Of a stretch of 48,387 nt of DNA, positions 16,684-25,565 are shown one piece after another. How positions within the stretch are numbered: the first letter of the stretch is position 1; each line of letters begins with the position of its first letter. Source of the stretch: Candidatus Heimdallarchaeota archaeon (GTDB lineage Archaea; Asgardarchaeota; Heimdallarchaeia; Heimdallarchaeales; Heimdallarchaeaceae); the NCBI GenBank assembly GCA_018238545.1, contig JABCTC010000026.1, positions 1 through 48,387 on the forward strand, in the 5' to 3' direction. Below the pieces are notes generated by a model, which saw only the letters and a program-made list of their open reading frames with translations, made no database searches and was not told the origin of the DNA. Made by a program: the position numbers and the translations under genes.

Positions 16684-18705
16684 TTGAATAGAAGTACTCG
16701 AATGATTTCTTACTTTGTTGTAACTCTAATGATTCTTGGTTCTCTCCAGGTGTTTACTTCCAATTCTAGTAGAACTCCAGAACTAGCAGAAAGTTATAAT
16801 CTGTCAAGCACAGAGATTGTAGATATGCTACCAGACCCTGATTTTGACCAACAACCAGAAGCTGTCATTATCGGTAACTCTGGAGAATTCACTGCGTTAT
16901 ACCCTGAAGTAACAGGAGATGTGGATAGATACGCTGAACTAAAATGGACTCATACTGCAAATACTGCTCTTGATTTTGCTGGTCCCGACCCTGAAAATAT
17001 TATTCCAGATTACAATGACTTTGTCTATGTGTATCAAGAATTTGATTGGTCATTGAATCAGAGACCAATTGATGCAGACGTTTACATAAATTATAGCACC
17101 TATCTCACAGGGAATTTTGCAAATGAAGCTCAGGCGGGGAACCTAATGTTCCGAATCTATGTATGGGCAATTGACTCATCTGACAATTGGGTAAGACTCT
17201 ATGAATCCAGAGCAGCAGTCTATACTGAGATGTACCAAATGAAAAGATTGAATCTGAATTTCATTAATCTAGCTGTTATCTTCGATGGCATGATTGAACA
17301 TGGTGGAATCCAAGAAGACCCAGAAGATAAGGTAAAATTAGCAATAGGATTAGCCCCTACATATCGATTTGAATCCTACGATGGTACTGAACCATGGACC
17401 TACTTTGATGGGTCAGTCAGTGTAAGAGTGACTTCTTGTGATTTCTATGCTTATGTGGAAACTGAGGATGATCCGAATTCAATTTGGCAACCAGAGTACA
17501 ATGTGACATATGGCACTACGCTTGGACATGCCTTTCCAAATCATCCAAATTCATCGGATGAGGTAGAGAATATGTGCTATGGTATGGTCACTGGAGATGA
17601 TGGGTCAGTCTATGTTACAGGAAATACTAGGTCAAGCTATGAATTTTGGATTCAAGATGGTTTGAGATATCAGAGTCAATTTCTACTCAAGTATGATCCG
17701 ACATTGAACCGTATCTGGGCAGTTAACAATGATAATATGACCCAAGTGCGCTCTATGACATACCGGGATGGGTTCATCTACACAACAGGATACATTCATA
17801 CAGATGCAGAGATGAATAACTTGATAGTAACAAAATGGTCAACTTCAGGTACCAAAGTATGGGAAAAAGAATGGGGTGCACAATATTCCCAAGTTGGTAT
17901 AGCTGTGGCGGTCCATGCAGATGGGTCAGTCTATGTCATTGCTAGTGATTATGGTTTTATCGGGTTTCCTGCCTACCAGAATACTAGTATCCTGAAGTAT
18001 AATAATGATGGAGTTTTGTTGTGGGATAGACAATCGTCTTGGATCTGGACAACTATGGATTTTAGAGGAGATTTGTATATTGATGAGGACTATCTATACT
18101 ATCTTCGACCGTACACTCTCGCAATTCTAGATTTGGAAGGAGAATATGTTACAGGTCGTTCAACACGAGCAGCAATACCTGATGGAAACGGTGGATTCTT
18201 CTCAGCTACTCACGAATTAATTCAAGGTGTAGAAGAAAGCTCACAGATCGTTTTAACACATTCAAACTCAACTGGATATCAAAATTGGAATACAACATAC
18301 ATTCGTCAATGGTCAAATGGGAAATATTACACTTACAGACCTGTGAATATGGCTCTCACTCCAGATGATAAGTTGCTTTTGTTAGTGCATAGCTATTATC
18401 TCAATTCAGAATTTGGAGTACTTACCTATGATTTTCAAGGTAACTTGCTAAATAATCGTACAATCACGAATGACAGATGGCCTTGGATATCAGGTGGAGC
18501 TATTTACATGGATGTCGGAAGTTCAGGACTCGGTTATTTTGCGTTTGATATTTATGATGGTGATGATTTTGATATCAATGTTCTATCTTATCTAGTCTAT
18601 GAAGTGCCAAGACCAATAACCATAGCAACAGTCATTATTGTCGCAAGCACTGTTGTAATAATTGGGGCCGTAGTGGGAATCATTCGTTGGAAGAAAATGG
18701 AGTAG
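16684..18705 (+). CDS. Large secreted propeller-type protein, paralogue 2
   Basis: This 673-aa protein aligns along its whole length with paralogue 1: same signal segment position, the shared WTHTANTALDF, GIQEDPEDK and PWTYFDGSVSVR blocks, propeller blades with DGSVYVTGNTRSS and LIVTKWSTSGTKVWEKEWGA, and the same C-terminal helix with basic tail RWKKME. A TTG start at 16,684 is favoured because GGGAG lies 7 bases upstream; the ATG at 16,702 is the alternative. A zinc-ribbon remnant lies just upstream. Predicted extracellular, glycosylated and membrane-anchored. Tandem duplication is the simplest origin. Confidence 0.75.
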   Translation: MNRSTRMISYFVVTLMILGSLQVFTSNSSRTPELAESYNLSSTEIVDMLPDPDFDQQPEAVIIGNSGEFTALYPEVTGDVDRYAELKWTHTANTALDFAGPDPENIIPDYNDFVYVYQEFDWSLNQRPIDADVYINYSTYLTGNFANEAQAGNLMFRIYVWAIDSSDNWVRLYESRAAVYTEMYQMKRLNLNFINLAVIFDGMIEHGGIQEDPEDKVKLAIGLAPTYRFESYDGTEPWTYFDGSVSVRVTSCDFYAYVETEDDPNSIWQPEYNVTYGTTLGHAFPNHPNSSDEVENMCYGMVTGDDGSVYVTGNTRSSYEFWIQDGLRYQSQFLLKYDPTLNRIWAVNNDNMTQVRSMTYRDGFIYTTGYIHTDAEMNNLIVTKWSTSGTKVWEKEWGAQYSQVGIAVAVHADGSVYVIASDYGFIGFPAYQNTSILKYNNDGVLLWDRQSSWIWTTMDFRGDLYIDEDYLYYLRPYTLAILDLEGEYVTGRSTRAAIPDGNGGFFSATHELIQGVEESSQIVLTHSNSTGYQNWNTTYIRQWSNGKYYTYRPVNMALTPDDKLLLLVHSYYLNSEFGVLTYDFQGNLLNNRTITNDRWPWISGGAIYMDVGSSGLGYFAFDIYDGDDFDINVLSYLVYEVPRPITIATVIIVASTVVIIGAVVGIIRWKKME

Positions 18706-18787
18706 TTGATTACTACAACAAGCTGGAAAGCCTAGGTAGTAACCTATATCATTCAGTAATAGGTCTGCTAAACTTGAGGAATATTCA

Positions 18788-19852
18788 ATGGACCCTCGAG
18801 TAGAAAAACATGCAAAGATAATCACTGAATGGAGCACTAGCATCAAACCCGGTGACATGGTGGTTATCAATTCAAGCCCAGAAGGCCATGAGCTTGTAGT
18901 AGCACTACACAAGACAATCGCAAAAGCTGGTGGACGAGTGGTCACTCTGATGACGAGCGAGGAAGCTGCCCGAGCGTACTATGATGGAGCTGCGGACGAA
19001 ACACTCCAAATTGTTCCGGAGCATCTCAAAGCTCTAACTGAATCCTGTGATGTTTACATTGCAATACGTTCTCCTGTCAATACTAAGGCTCTAGCGAATG
19101 TAGATCCTAAGCGTATCATGATAAATTCAAAGACTCAGCAAGAGATTCAGGGTATTCGGTTAGGTAAACGCTGGTCTCTAACTGTTCACCCTTGTCAAAC
19201 TCTTGCTCAGCAGGCAAATATGGGTCTAGAGGAATATCGTGATTTTGTGTATGGTGCAACTCTGATTGATTGGGCGGAAGAGAGCAAGATGATGTATGTG
19301 ATGAAGGAACACCTAGAACGTCACAAAGACATCCGTTTCGTAGGTCCAGAAACTGATTTGATTGGTTCTACAGAAGGAAGGATCTGGATTGCTAGTGATG
19401 GTAAACACAACATGCCTTCGGGTGAAGTCTTTACTGCACCTGTGGAAGATACCGTTGAAGGTAAGATCTATTTTGATATCCCATTCATGCAACAAGGTAA
19501 AGTGATTGAAGGTGTACGACTCACTTTCGAGAAAGGCGAAGTTGTAGATTTCTCCGCTGAAAAGGAAGAAGCGACGCTTAAGCAGATCATCGAAATTGAT
19601 GAGGGTTCACGACGTTTAGGCGAAATGGCAATCGGTACCAATCGAGGTATCAAGCAGTATACGCTAAACATGTTATTCGATGAGAAGATTGGTGATACCA
19701 TTCACTGTGCTTTGGGCAGAGCTTACAAAGATAACAATGGAACCAATGAATCTGCGGTTCACGTGGACATGATTAAGACCATGCACGAAGGTGAGATCTT
19801 CGCTGGCGATGAGCTAATCTATAGTAAGGGTAAATACTTCTACGAGATGTAG
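18788..19852 (+). CDS. M29-family metallo-aminopeptidase
   Basis: This 354-aa protein carries the M29 (AmpS/aminopeptidase T) blocks. NMPSGEVFTAPVEDTVEGKI (about 209-228) has the Glu metal ligand in GEVFTAP, LGEMAIGTNRGI lies near 277-288, and DTIHCALGRAYKDNNGTNESAVHVDMI near 308-334 supplies the His and Asp ligands. The family releases N-terminal amino acids from peptides in the cytoplasm using two metal ions. No signal peptide is seen. It is slightly shorter than bacterial members. It sits between secreted paralogues 2 and 3, interrupting the tandem, with no sign of coupling. Confidence 0.88.
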   Translation: MDPRVEKHAKIITEWSTSIKPGDMVVINSSPEGHELVVALHKTIAKAGGRVVTLMTSEEAARAYYDGAADETLQIVPEHLKALTESCDVYIAIRSPVNTKALANVDPKRIMINSKTQQEIQGIRLGKRWSLTVHPCQTLAQQANMGLEEYRDFVYGATLIDWAEESKMMYVMKEHLERHKDIRFVGPETDLIGSTEGRIWIASDGKHNMPSGEVFTAPVEDTVEGKIYFDIPFMQQGKVIEGVRLTFEKGEVVDFSAEKEEATLKQIIEIDEGSRRLGEMAIGTNRGIKQYTLNMLFDEKIGDTIHCALGRAYKDNNGTNESAVHVDMIKTMHEGEIFAGDELIYSKGKYFYEM

Positions 19853-19984
19853 ACAACGGAAAACCGTGCTCTGGAAATCTGTGACATTCTAACAAGTAGA
19901 ATTAGGAGAGGCTTATTCAAAGAAAGAAAGACTTTTCCTTTTCCCCCCATTTCATAAAATTCATAGCTTGCAGTGGGGTTGTAG

Positions 19985-22024
19985 ATGCGAGAGTATCGTA
20001 GTTGCGTAATAGTGTGTTTTGCAATATTCTTACTAATTGCCCAGATAGGTGTAGTCACGGATGTAATCACCAATGAACCTGGGATCAATATTGAGTCATC
20101 ACCATCAAGTGTGACGATTACAAATTACATTGAAGATCCCTACTTCACAACAGAGCCGGAAACAATAGTGAATGGTACCTCTGGTGAATTTTCATCCAGT
20201 CATCATCAAGCTGTTGATGAGAACGATTTCAACTATATGGAACTCACTTGGGACCATGTTGCAAATACATCTCTGGACTTTAGAATTGGAGAAGATGAAA
20301 ATCTACCTGATTGTTTTGATTTCATTTATTTTTATCAGGACTTTGACTGGCCGTTCAATGAAAAGCCTATAGACGCAGATCTCCAATTTAATTTCAGCAC
20401 AACTCTTACCGGATCTTTTGCTACCGAGGAATATGGAAACCTTATGTTTAGAATCTACGCATGGACAATTGATTCATCAGGAAACTGGCAACAAGTACTG
20501 AAAACATATCCACCCTACCCTGATATCTATCAAGAACGAAGAGCGGCGTTCAACTACTTTGACTTAGTAGAAACTTGGGAAGGAATGATAGAAAATTCCA
20601 CTACCGGTATCCAAGAAGACCCTGAGGATATTGTTCAAGTTGCTATAGGCTTAGCACCTACACATAAGTTTGAAACTTTTAGTACCTATGAAGACGATCC
20701 TTGGGAGTTCTATGAGGGGTCGGTTAGTATCAAAATAAAAAGCATGGATCTCTGGGTTTACATGGATGAAGACCCCGACCCTTCACAAGTTCTTTCTCCA
20801 ATCTACAACAGTACTTGGGATTATACAGTTAGAGAAGTTTTCCCAGACATTCCCAAAGAATTTGAAAACTCCTCACGTGTAGAATTTAGTGAGATTACCA
20901 CGGATACAAACGATTTTGTCTATGTACTATGTAATGTCTATGCAAGCTATATACTCTATGTGAACCAAAGCAAAACTTTCACGTATCAGTTTATTCAGAA
21001 ATACAATGCAAAGTTGGAGTTGCTCTGGTCTGTTCGCAATGATAATAGAACTGTTGCTTATGGATTAACTATCCATGATGGGTATATCTATACTACAGGA
21101 TTCATTCGAACAGACGACGAAACAAATAGTAGGAATCTAATTGTTACCAAGTGGTCACCAAACGGAGAAAGATTGTGGCAAACTGAGTGGGGTGGAATGT
21201 ATGATGAAGAAGGAACTGGAATCGCTGTTTCTTCTGATGGAAGTATCTATGTTTGGGCAGTTTACTGGAATTTACGATTTGAACCAGAGTTCTGGAAATC
21301 CTCTTTCCTCAAGTTTGACTCGTCTGGAACATTGTTGTGGAATAAGACAAATGAACTTCCATTAATGCCAAGGGGTGCTGAGTTAGAAATGCAAACTGAT
21401 GGAATGTATAGTTGGGGAGGCTTTGTAGAGAAACGTAATTTCAATTGTGAGCCTGTTTGGAATATTAGTCAATCCGCGCTTGCGGTCAATTTTGATAATA
21501 GTGGAAATATCTACATTGCCAGCTATGGTTATGGTGCAGGAGCACACTCAGAGGAATGGCAGATTATGATTAGCAAATGGAATTCCAACGGAGTTGAATT
21601 ATGGCAGACAAATTACACGATTCCTCTGCCAGATGGGCGTTCTTGGATTTTCCAGTGTAGATCAATTGATGTAGCACCGGACGGAAGCGTGTTAGCAATT
21701 CTGCATGGTTGGCAACTCATTTACGACTACCATATGGTAAAATTCGATTCGGATGGGAATCATCTCTGGGACAAGATAATCGGCGATGATCATTGGCCAA
21801 TGTCTGGACAACTAGAACCGAAACTAAGCATTAGTGATAATGGACTGGCATATATTGGTTTCAATCGTTTAGGAAACTATGGTGTAGAGGTTGCAGTTTC
21901 CGCATTTATAATAGGACCAAACACTTTGGATTCAGAATTTCCAACAACCATGATAATTGGAGGAATCTCAGTAGCTGCTGTTGCTGTTGTTGCAGCTGTA
22001 ATCTACATTCGAAAATATAGATGA
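19985..22024 (+). CDS. Large secreted propeller-type protein, paralogue 3
   Basis: This 679-aa protein is a third and more divergent member of the family. It has a signal segment (VIVCFAIFLLIAQIGVVT), the shared blocks (WDHVANTSLDFR, GIQEDPEDIVQVAIGLAPTHKFE, PWEFYEGSVSIK), blades such as DGYIYTTGFIRTDDETNSRNLIVTKW, and a C-terminal helix (TMIIGGISVAAVAVVAAVIYI) with basic tail RKYR. The shared N-terminal domain is better conserved than the blades. Many N-x-S/T sequons are present. It is followed by a perfect hairpin at 22,032-22,058 that may end its transcript. Confidence 0.72.
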   Translation: MREYRSCVIVCFAIFLLIAQIGVVTDVITNEPGINIESSPSSVTITNYIEDPYFTTEPETIVNGTSGEFSSSHHQAVDENDFNYMELTWDHVANTSLDFRIGEDENLPDCFDFIYFYQDFDWPFNEKPIDADLQFNFSTTLTGSFATEEYGNLMFRIYAWTIDSSGNWQQVLKTYPPYPDIYQERRAAFNYFDLVETWEGMIENSTTGIQEDPEDIVQVAIGLAPTHKFETFSTYEDDPWEFYEGSVSIKIKSMDLWVYMDEDPDPSQVLSPIYNSTWDYTVREVFPDIPKEFENSSRVEFSEITTDTNDFVYVLCNVYASYILYVNQSKTFTYQFIQKYNAKLELLWSVRNDNRTVAYGLTIHDGYIYTTGFIRTDDETNSRNLIVTKWSPNGERLWQTEWGGMYDEEGTGIAVSSDGSIYVWAVYWNLRFEPEFWKSSFLKFDSSGTLLWNKTNELPLMPRGAELEMQTDGMYSWGGFVEKRNFNCEPVWNISQSALAVNFDNSGNIYIASYGYGAGAHSEEWQIMISKWNSNGVELWQTNYTIPLPDGRSWIFQCRSIDVAPDGSVLAILHGWQLIYDYHMVKFDSDGNHLWDKIIGDDHWPMSGQLEPKLSISDNGLAYIGFNRLGNYGVEVAVSAFIIGPNTLDSEFPTTMIIGGISVAAVAVVAAVIYIRKYR

Positions 22025-22031
22025 AAAGGGT

Positions 22032-22058
22032 GGAGTGATGGTGGCTGGCCATCACTCC
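22032..22058 (+). terminator. Perfect 10-bp hairpin after secreted paralogue 3
   Basis: The arms GGAGTGATGG (22,032-22,041) and CCATCACTCC (22,049-22,058) pair perfectly around a 7-base loop, starting 8 bases after the stop codon. No long T-run follows, so this is either an RNA-stability hairpin or an archaeal terminator of non-classical form. The following segment contains a minus-strand small frame. Confidence 0.6.
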
Positions 22059-22084
22059 GATGTGGTTCTAACAACAGACCCTAG

Positions 22085-22210
22085 CTAATCCAGTAGAGTC
22101 TCCGAGCTTAATTCAATACTGAGTTCAGCTTCTTGGGCTGGAGATTTCTCAGAATTGTTATCTGTTTCGTCCATCTCGACATCTGGTTTCTCAAGAAGCC
22201 AATAGGACAT
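22085..22210 (-). CDS. Possible 41-aa acidic peptide or gene remnant
   Basis: On the minus strand, an ATG at 22,210 opens 41 codons with a Glu/Ser/Asp-rich, Thr/Asn-containing product (starting MSYWLLEKPDVEMDETDNN and ending SETLLD). Composition is that of an acidic disordered C-terminal tail, so it may be the relic of a longer gene whose body is lost. No ribosome-binding site is obvious. It fills most of the gap between paralogue 3 and the LRR gene. Confidence 0.3.
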   Translation of the reverse strand: MSYWLLEKPDVEMDETDNNSEKSPAQEAELSIELSSETLLD

Positions 22211-22253
22211 TTAATAGGGTGAAATTCATAGGATATTATGGGGCAAATGGGGC

Positions 22254-23474
22254 ATGAGTTCAAGTCTTAGGTATATTCAGAAATATGGTACAAAATCAAG
22301 CATGACTCTTTCCAAAGGTACTGTAACAGTTTCTCTGATAGGAAAGAACATTGTCGAGATTAATCTTGAACCACTTAGAAAATGCAAAAATCTGTATAAA
22401 CTGGATCTCCACAATAATTTGCTATCGTCATTGGACCTTTCACCGCTAGAGTCGCTAGAAAAGTTTGAAATTCTGTATCTATGGAAGAATCCTCTTGGCG
22501 ATGTCGATCTATCAGTGCTCAAAACATTGCACAACTTGAAAGAATTAGGCCTATCATCTTCGAAATTGGAAAAGATTAATCTCACTCCCCTTAAAGGATG
22601 CAAGAGCTTACGGACAATCGGTTTTTGGTCAAACAAAATTCAAACCTTAGATCTTAGACCATTTAGTGCTTGTACATCATTAACAGGCATTTGGTTCAGT
22701 CAGAACCCAATAAGCTCTGTAGATATTTCACCTCTTATTGCAAGTCCAAAATTACGAAAGATAGGAACGCCCGCTAGAGCTCAAGTGACAACTATTTTTG
22801 GAAGGGAATTTCTTGAACTCGTAAATTTGAAGGTTGGATCAAATGCTAGGCACTTTGATCAAGGTATCTCTGAATCAGATTTCAAGTATCTTCGTTCTAT
22901 TCTTCAGGAATACGAAAAGTCTCGACATCCATGGAAGGCATTTGCGTTGGCGCAAGAGGTACTCAGACTACTAGGGTTCAGTTGGGTTGGTATGCTGACG
23001 AACTCCATCAAGGTTGTCAAGAAAATATTGGTTGGAAAGGTTTCTGCAAAAAATTGGATAGTAGACGCTCTCTGCGTACAAATCGATAACAACGAATCAA
23101 CAATCGGTTTGAAAATTGAAGGAATGATGGATTCAGGTGATCTCGTTGCAAGAATGCCAAGAGTGCTTGAATTAAGACAGGAAGAAATCGAACGTGTTTC
23201 AGTTGGTAAGGCGATCAAATATGTGAATCTTAAACCACTCTGGCTTACAGCATATGGAAATTCTGTTTTGACTGCAATACAGAAATTTGGGGTTAGGTGC
23301 ACACCAGAAGAACTTGAAACAGTAGAACGCATGCTGAAGCAAATTGAAATCGATATTGACATTAAACGTTCAATAGAAATTGAATTGCCCAGAAAGATAC
23401 CTGAACTAATGAGAGAATACATTTTCAAATTGAGTGTCTATAACAAAAAGAGAAGAGGACACCTCAGAAATTGA
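22254..23474 (+). CDS. Leucine-rich-repeat protein
   Basis: This 406-aa protein has about six LRR units of 22-24 residues between about 30 and 170 (for example NLYKLDLHNNLLSSLDLSPL and SLRTIGFWSNKIQTLDLRPF), capped at the N-terminus by a short strand and followed by a roughly 230-residue helical region without recognisable motifs (KYLRSILQEYEKSRHPWKAFALAQEVL and onward). No signal peptide or membrane helix is seen, so it is probably a cytoplasmic protein-interaction scaffold. Many LRR proteins occur in Asgard genomes. It is convergent with the MarR gene. Confidence 0.75.
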   Translation: MSSSLRYIQKYGTKSSMTLSKGTVTVSLIGKNIVEINLEPLRKCKNLYKLDLHNNLLSSLDLSPLESLEKFEILYLWKNPLGDVDLSVLKTLHNLKELGLSSSKLEKINLTPLKGCKSLRTIGFWSNKIQTLDLRPFSACTSLTGIWFSQNPISSVDISPLIASPKLRKIGTPARAQVTTIFGREFLELVNLKVGSNARHFDQGISESDFKYLRSILQEYEKSRHPWKAFALAQEVLRLLGFSWVGMLTNSIKVVKKILVGKVSAKNWIVDALCVQIDNNESTIGLKIEGMMDSGDLVARMPRVLELRQEEIERVSVGKAIKYVNLKPLWLTAYGNSVLTAIQKFGVRCTPEELETVERMLKQIEIDIDIKRSIEIELPRKIPELMREYIFKLSVYNKKRRGHLRN

Positions 23475-23497
23475 TAACCATTCAAGGGCAAAGGTGA

Positions 23498-23516
23498 TTG
23501 TTTAGTATCTAAACAC
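23498..23516. promoter_or_regulatory. MarR-type operator-like palindrome, site 1
   Basis: TTGTTTAGTATCTAAACAC contains the perfect dyad GTTTAG-TAT-CTAAAC. It belongs to a set of three 19-bp sites matching GTGTTTAGTANCTNAACAC around the MarR-family gene. This one lies beyond the 3' end of that gene. Confidence 0.6.
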
Positions 23517-23534
23517 TCTCTAAATTCATTGATT

Positions 23535-23553
23535 GTGTTTAGTACCTATACAC
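23535..23553. promoter_or_regulatory. MarR-type operator-like palindrome, site 2
   Basis: GTGTTTAGTACCTATACAC differs from the site set consensus at one half-site base. It lies 37 bp from site 1, about 3.5 helical turns, and next to an AT-rich TATA-like stretch (TTATATATTA, about 23,556-23,565). No gene start follows in the + direction other than antisense to marR. Confidence 0.6.
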
Positions 23554-23592
23554 AATTATATATTATGCACAATATGGAACAAAAACTAATGC

Positions 23593-24036
23593 TTATTGTT
23601 TAGCCATGATTGAAATCATCTTATCTAGAAATTCAGACACTACCTGTTTATCCTTTTCAGAAAGGGTCTTGATGTATCGAAGATATTTTCGCTCAAGAGA
23701 TTTCTTACTCTTATTGAGAACTGCCATCAATAGATCTCCCTTCTCAGTGAACTGGATACTTAATTCATTCTTCTTCTCGGGATACATTTCTTTGCTGATG
23801 AGTCCTTTTTTCTTTAGCCGTTTAAGAGTCTGAGATATAGCCCCTTTAGTGAGACCCATCTTAGCAGCGATAGCGATTACATTGGTGTTCTGAACATGGA
23901 ATAGATGCATCAATAGTAGTATTTCAGAGGGATGCAGTTTCTCTCCTTCATGAGTGACGACCCTCTTTTTGTCTAAGGAGTTAAGTATGGCGATACTATC
24001 GAGTATCCTGCCCATTAATTTTCTATCCTGAGACAT
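23593..24036 (-). CDS. MarR-family transcriptional regulator
   Basis: This 147-aa protein has the MarR layout: N-terminal dimerisation helices, a winged helix-turn-helix (NVIAIAAKMGLTKGAISQTLKRLKKKGLI, about 50-78), a wing with PEKKNELSIQFTEKG, and C-terminal helices that complete the dimer. MarR proteins bind palindromic operators and usually repress their own gene and neighbours until a ligand releases them. A 19-bp palindrome lies 2 bases before its start codon and two more lie past its 3' end, which suggests autoregulation. The regulated partner is not obvious; the nearest upstream divergent gene is the zinc-ribbon paralogue at 24,179. Confidence 0.88.
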   Translation of the reverse strand: MSQDRKLMGRILDSIAILNSLDKKRVVTHEGEKLHPSEILLLMHLFHVQNTNVIAIAAKMGLTKGAISQTLKRLKKKGLISKEMYPEKKNELSIQFTEKGDLLMAVLNKSKKSLERKYLRYIKTLSEKDKQVVSEFLDKMISIMAKQ

Positions 24037-24038
24037 AA

Positions 24039-24057
24039 GTGTTTAGTAACTTAACAC
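24039..24057. promoter_or_regulatory. MarR-type operator-like palindrome, site 3
   Basis: GTGTTTAGTAACTTAACAC lies immediately upstream of the marR start (gene on the minus strand) and reads nearly identically on both strands. It overlaps the expected leader of marR and lies about 120 bp from the divergent zinc-ribbon gene, so a bound dimer could control marR directly. Confidence 0.65.
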
Positions 24058-24135
24058 TACAAAAAGCTTGGCATCACTGACTTCATGAAATCAATAAGAA
24101 ATAGTCAGGAGAGGACATCTTAAGTCAGACTAGAA

Positions 24136-24143
24136 TTTAAATA
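24136..24143 (+). promoter_or_regulatory. Archaeal TATA-box-like element
   Basis: TTTAAATA lies 36-43 bases before the ATG at 24,179. With initiation some 25 bases downstream, the transcript would have a short leader carrying AAGGAG (24,165-24,170), a good ribosome-binding site. Confidence 0.55.
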
Positions 24144-24178
24144 CGTTCAATTCGGATTGTGCTCAAGGAGAGCATGAA

Positions 24179-24631
24179 ATGAGCTACAAATATAAAAAGA
24201 CAGACGCTTGTGCTTTGATTCTAACGATAGCAATGGCTGCTTTTGGTTTCCTAATGACTAATTTTATCCAAAGTACAATACCAGATTATCCTAGTGGATT
24301 CGCACCTACTCAGATTATCATATGGATGCCGATGATAATGAGTGCGATCCCTCTGATAGTGTGTATCGGTTTAATGATAAGAGCAAAGACAAAGAAACAG
24401 CCGGAAGGTCCAGAAGTTCATAGATATCGTGACGAAACAATCGTCTATACTGGGGATTACGAGCTTCATAAAGACCCCACTTCACAAGATCAAGAAAAGG
24501 TCTATTTGATTCCTACAAATTGTCCGTCCTGCAATTCTCCCCTGAGCACTGAGGGAATTGATTGGGTTGGTCCCCTGCAAGCGAAATGTCCGCATTGTGG
24601 AGCGACAGTTGATGCAGAAGAGCGTAAATGA
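24179..24631 (+). CDS. Two-TM zinc-ribbon membrane protein, paralogue
   Basis: This 150-aa protein has membrane helices at about 10-31 and 45-65, a charged linker, and a C-terminal zinc ribbon (CPSCN, then WVGPLQAKCPHCGA). The ribbon is a close relative of that at 13,937 (STEGIDWVGPL against SAESIEWVGPL), but the linker is longer. Here it is followed by a different membrane protein, not by a secreted propeller protein, so the pairing seen upstream is not obligatory. Function unknown. Confidence 0.75.
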   Translation: MSYKYKKTDACALILTIAMAAFGFLMTNFIQSTIPDYPSGFAPTQIIIWMPMIMSAIPLIVCIGLMIRAKTKKQPEGPEVHRYRDETIVYTGDYELHKDPTSQDQEKVYLIPTNCPSCNSPLSTEGIDWVGPLQAKCPHCGATVDAEERK

Positions 24632-24659
24632 TATCTCTCAATTTCATGGAATTACTTAA

Positions 24660-25430
24660 TTGGATAGTACAGTACTACCACGTGAAGTGTTTATTTTGTC
24701 GGAGAGAATGAGCGAACTTGAACGGATACTTCTTGAAGTGAAAGAAAGTGCTGAAGTTTCCAAAGACACACGCAGGAACTTTTGGAAACTTGTCCGTCAA
24801 ATAAAACGTGCGAACGACCCAGATATATCCGAGATCAAAACAGCAACCAAAATCCGAAACGTACTATTCGATATGGATAGAGGGAAAACATATGCAATTG
24901 GTCCGTTCGTGGCAGCAGAAACCGTACTTGGAATACTATCATTTGTTTTGTATTTGCACGGATTGAATACTCCTGTTTCCTGGCTCAATTTTCTCTCATG
25001 GGGTTTTCCAGAGATCATTGCTGTGTTTCTTAGATTCATTGGTATCTTTCTAATGATTGCATTTTTCTACCCATATGGCCGATTAATTGCAGGCACGGTA
25101 TTAGGAATAAAACTTGAAGCGATGGGCTTCAGCAAGTACAAAGAACCTGCTCTGAAAATTGATTATGAAACATTTCTCCTTGCCACACCCTCACGACGAA
25201 AATGGTTCTTCTTCTTTGCAGGATTATGGACCATGATTACAGCTGTTGGAACGGGTTTAATTGGCTGGTTTATTGCAGGCGATATTCTTGGTTTCATCCT
25301 GGGAGCTTTATTTATCGGTTTCTACGGATATGTTATTGGGACTGGAGTAACATACCCCAATCGTGGAGAGATGTCTCAATATAATCGTGAGAAGAAAATT
25401 GAGAAAGCTTGGAAAAAGAAATTGGGTTGA
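24660..25430 (+). CDS. Unrecognised four-TM membrane protein
   Basis: This 256-aa protein has a soluble, charged N-terminal helix-rich part (about 1-75, with MSELERILLEVKESAEVSKDTRR), then four membrane helices (about 83-101, 118-138, 184-203 and 205-228) and a basic C-terminal tail. The TTG start is 28 bases after the zinc-ribbon gene, so the two are probably one operon. No family motif was recognised and no catalytic residues stand out. Confidence 0.6.
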   Translation: MDSTVLPREVFILSERMSELERILLEVKESAEVSKDTRRNFWKLVRQIKRANDPDISEIKTATKIRNVLFDMDRGKTYAIGPFVAAETVLGILSFVLYLHGLNTPVSWLNFLSWGFPEIIAVFLRFIGIFLMIAFFYPYGRLIAGTVLGIKLEAMGFSKYKEPALKIDYETFLLATPSRRKWFFFFAGLWTMITAVGTGLIGWFIAGDILGFILGALFIGFYGYVIGTGVTYPNRGEMSQYNREKKIEKAWKKKLG

Positions 25431-25565
25431 AATGGTTAATTAGAATTTAGAAAACAAGTGCGCGGAGAACGAGATCCGCAATTTAGGCGCGAAATCAAGA
25501 AAAAATCTACTGTATCATTGAATAACTTCAATAAGACCTTAGAAGTCATTCATATCGATTTCCAA

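Noticed and set aside
18788..19852. M29 peptidase as a functional partner of the secreted proteins
   Set aside because: It has no signal peptide, no coupling to its neighbours and separate spacing on both sides, so adjacency alone is too weak.
23606..23833. 75-codon frame antisense to marR
   Set aside because: It is the mirror of a well-supported MarR gene and has no family features of its own.
25458..25565. N-terminal extension of the DMT transporter from the GTG at 25,458
   Set aside because: The 36 added residues are charged and unlike the family; the ATG at 25,566 begins directly before the first membrane helix.
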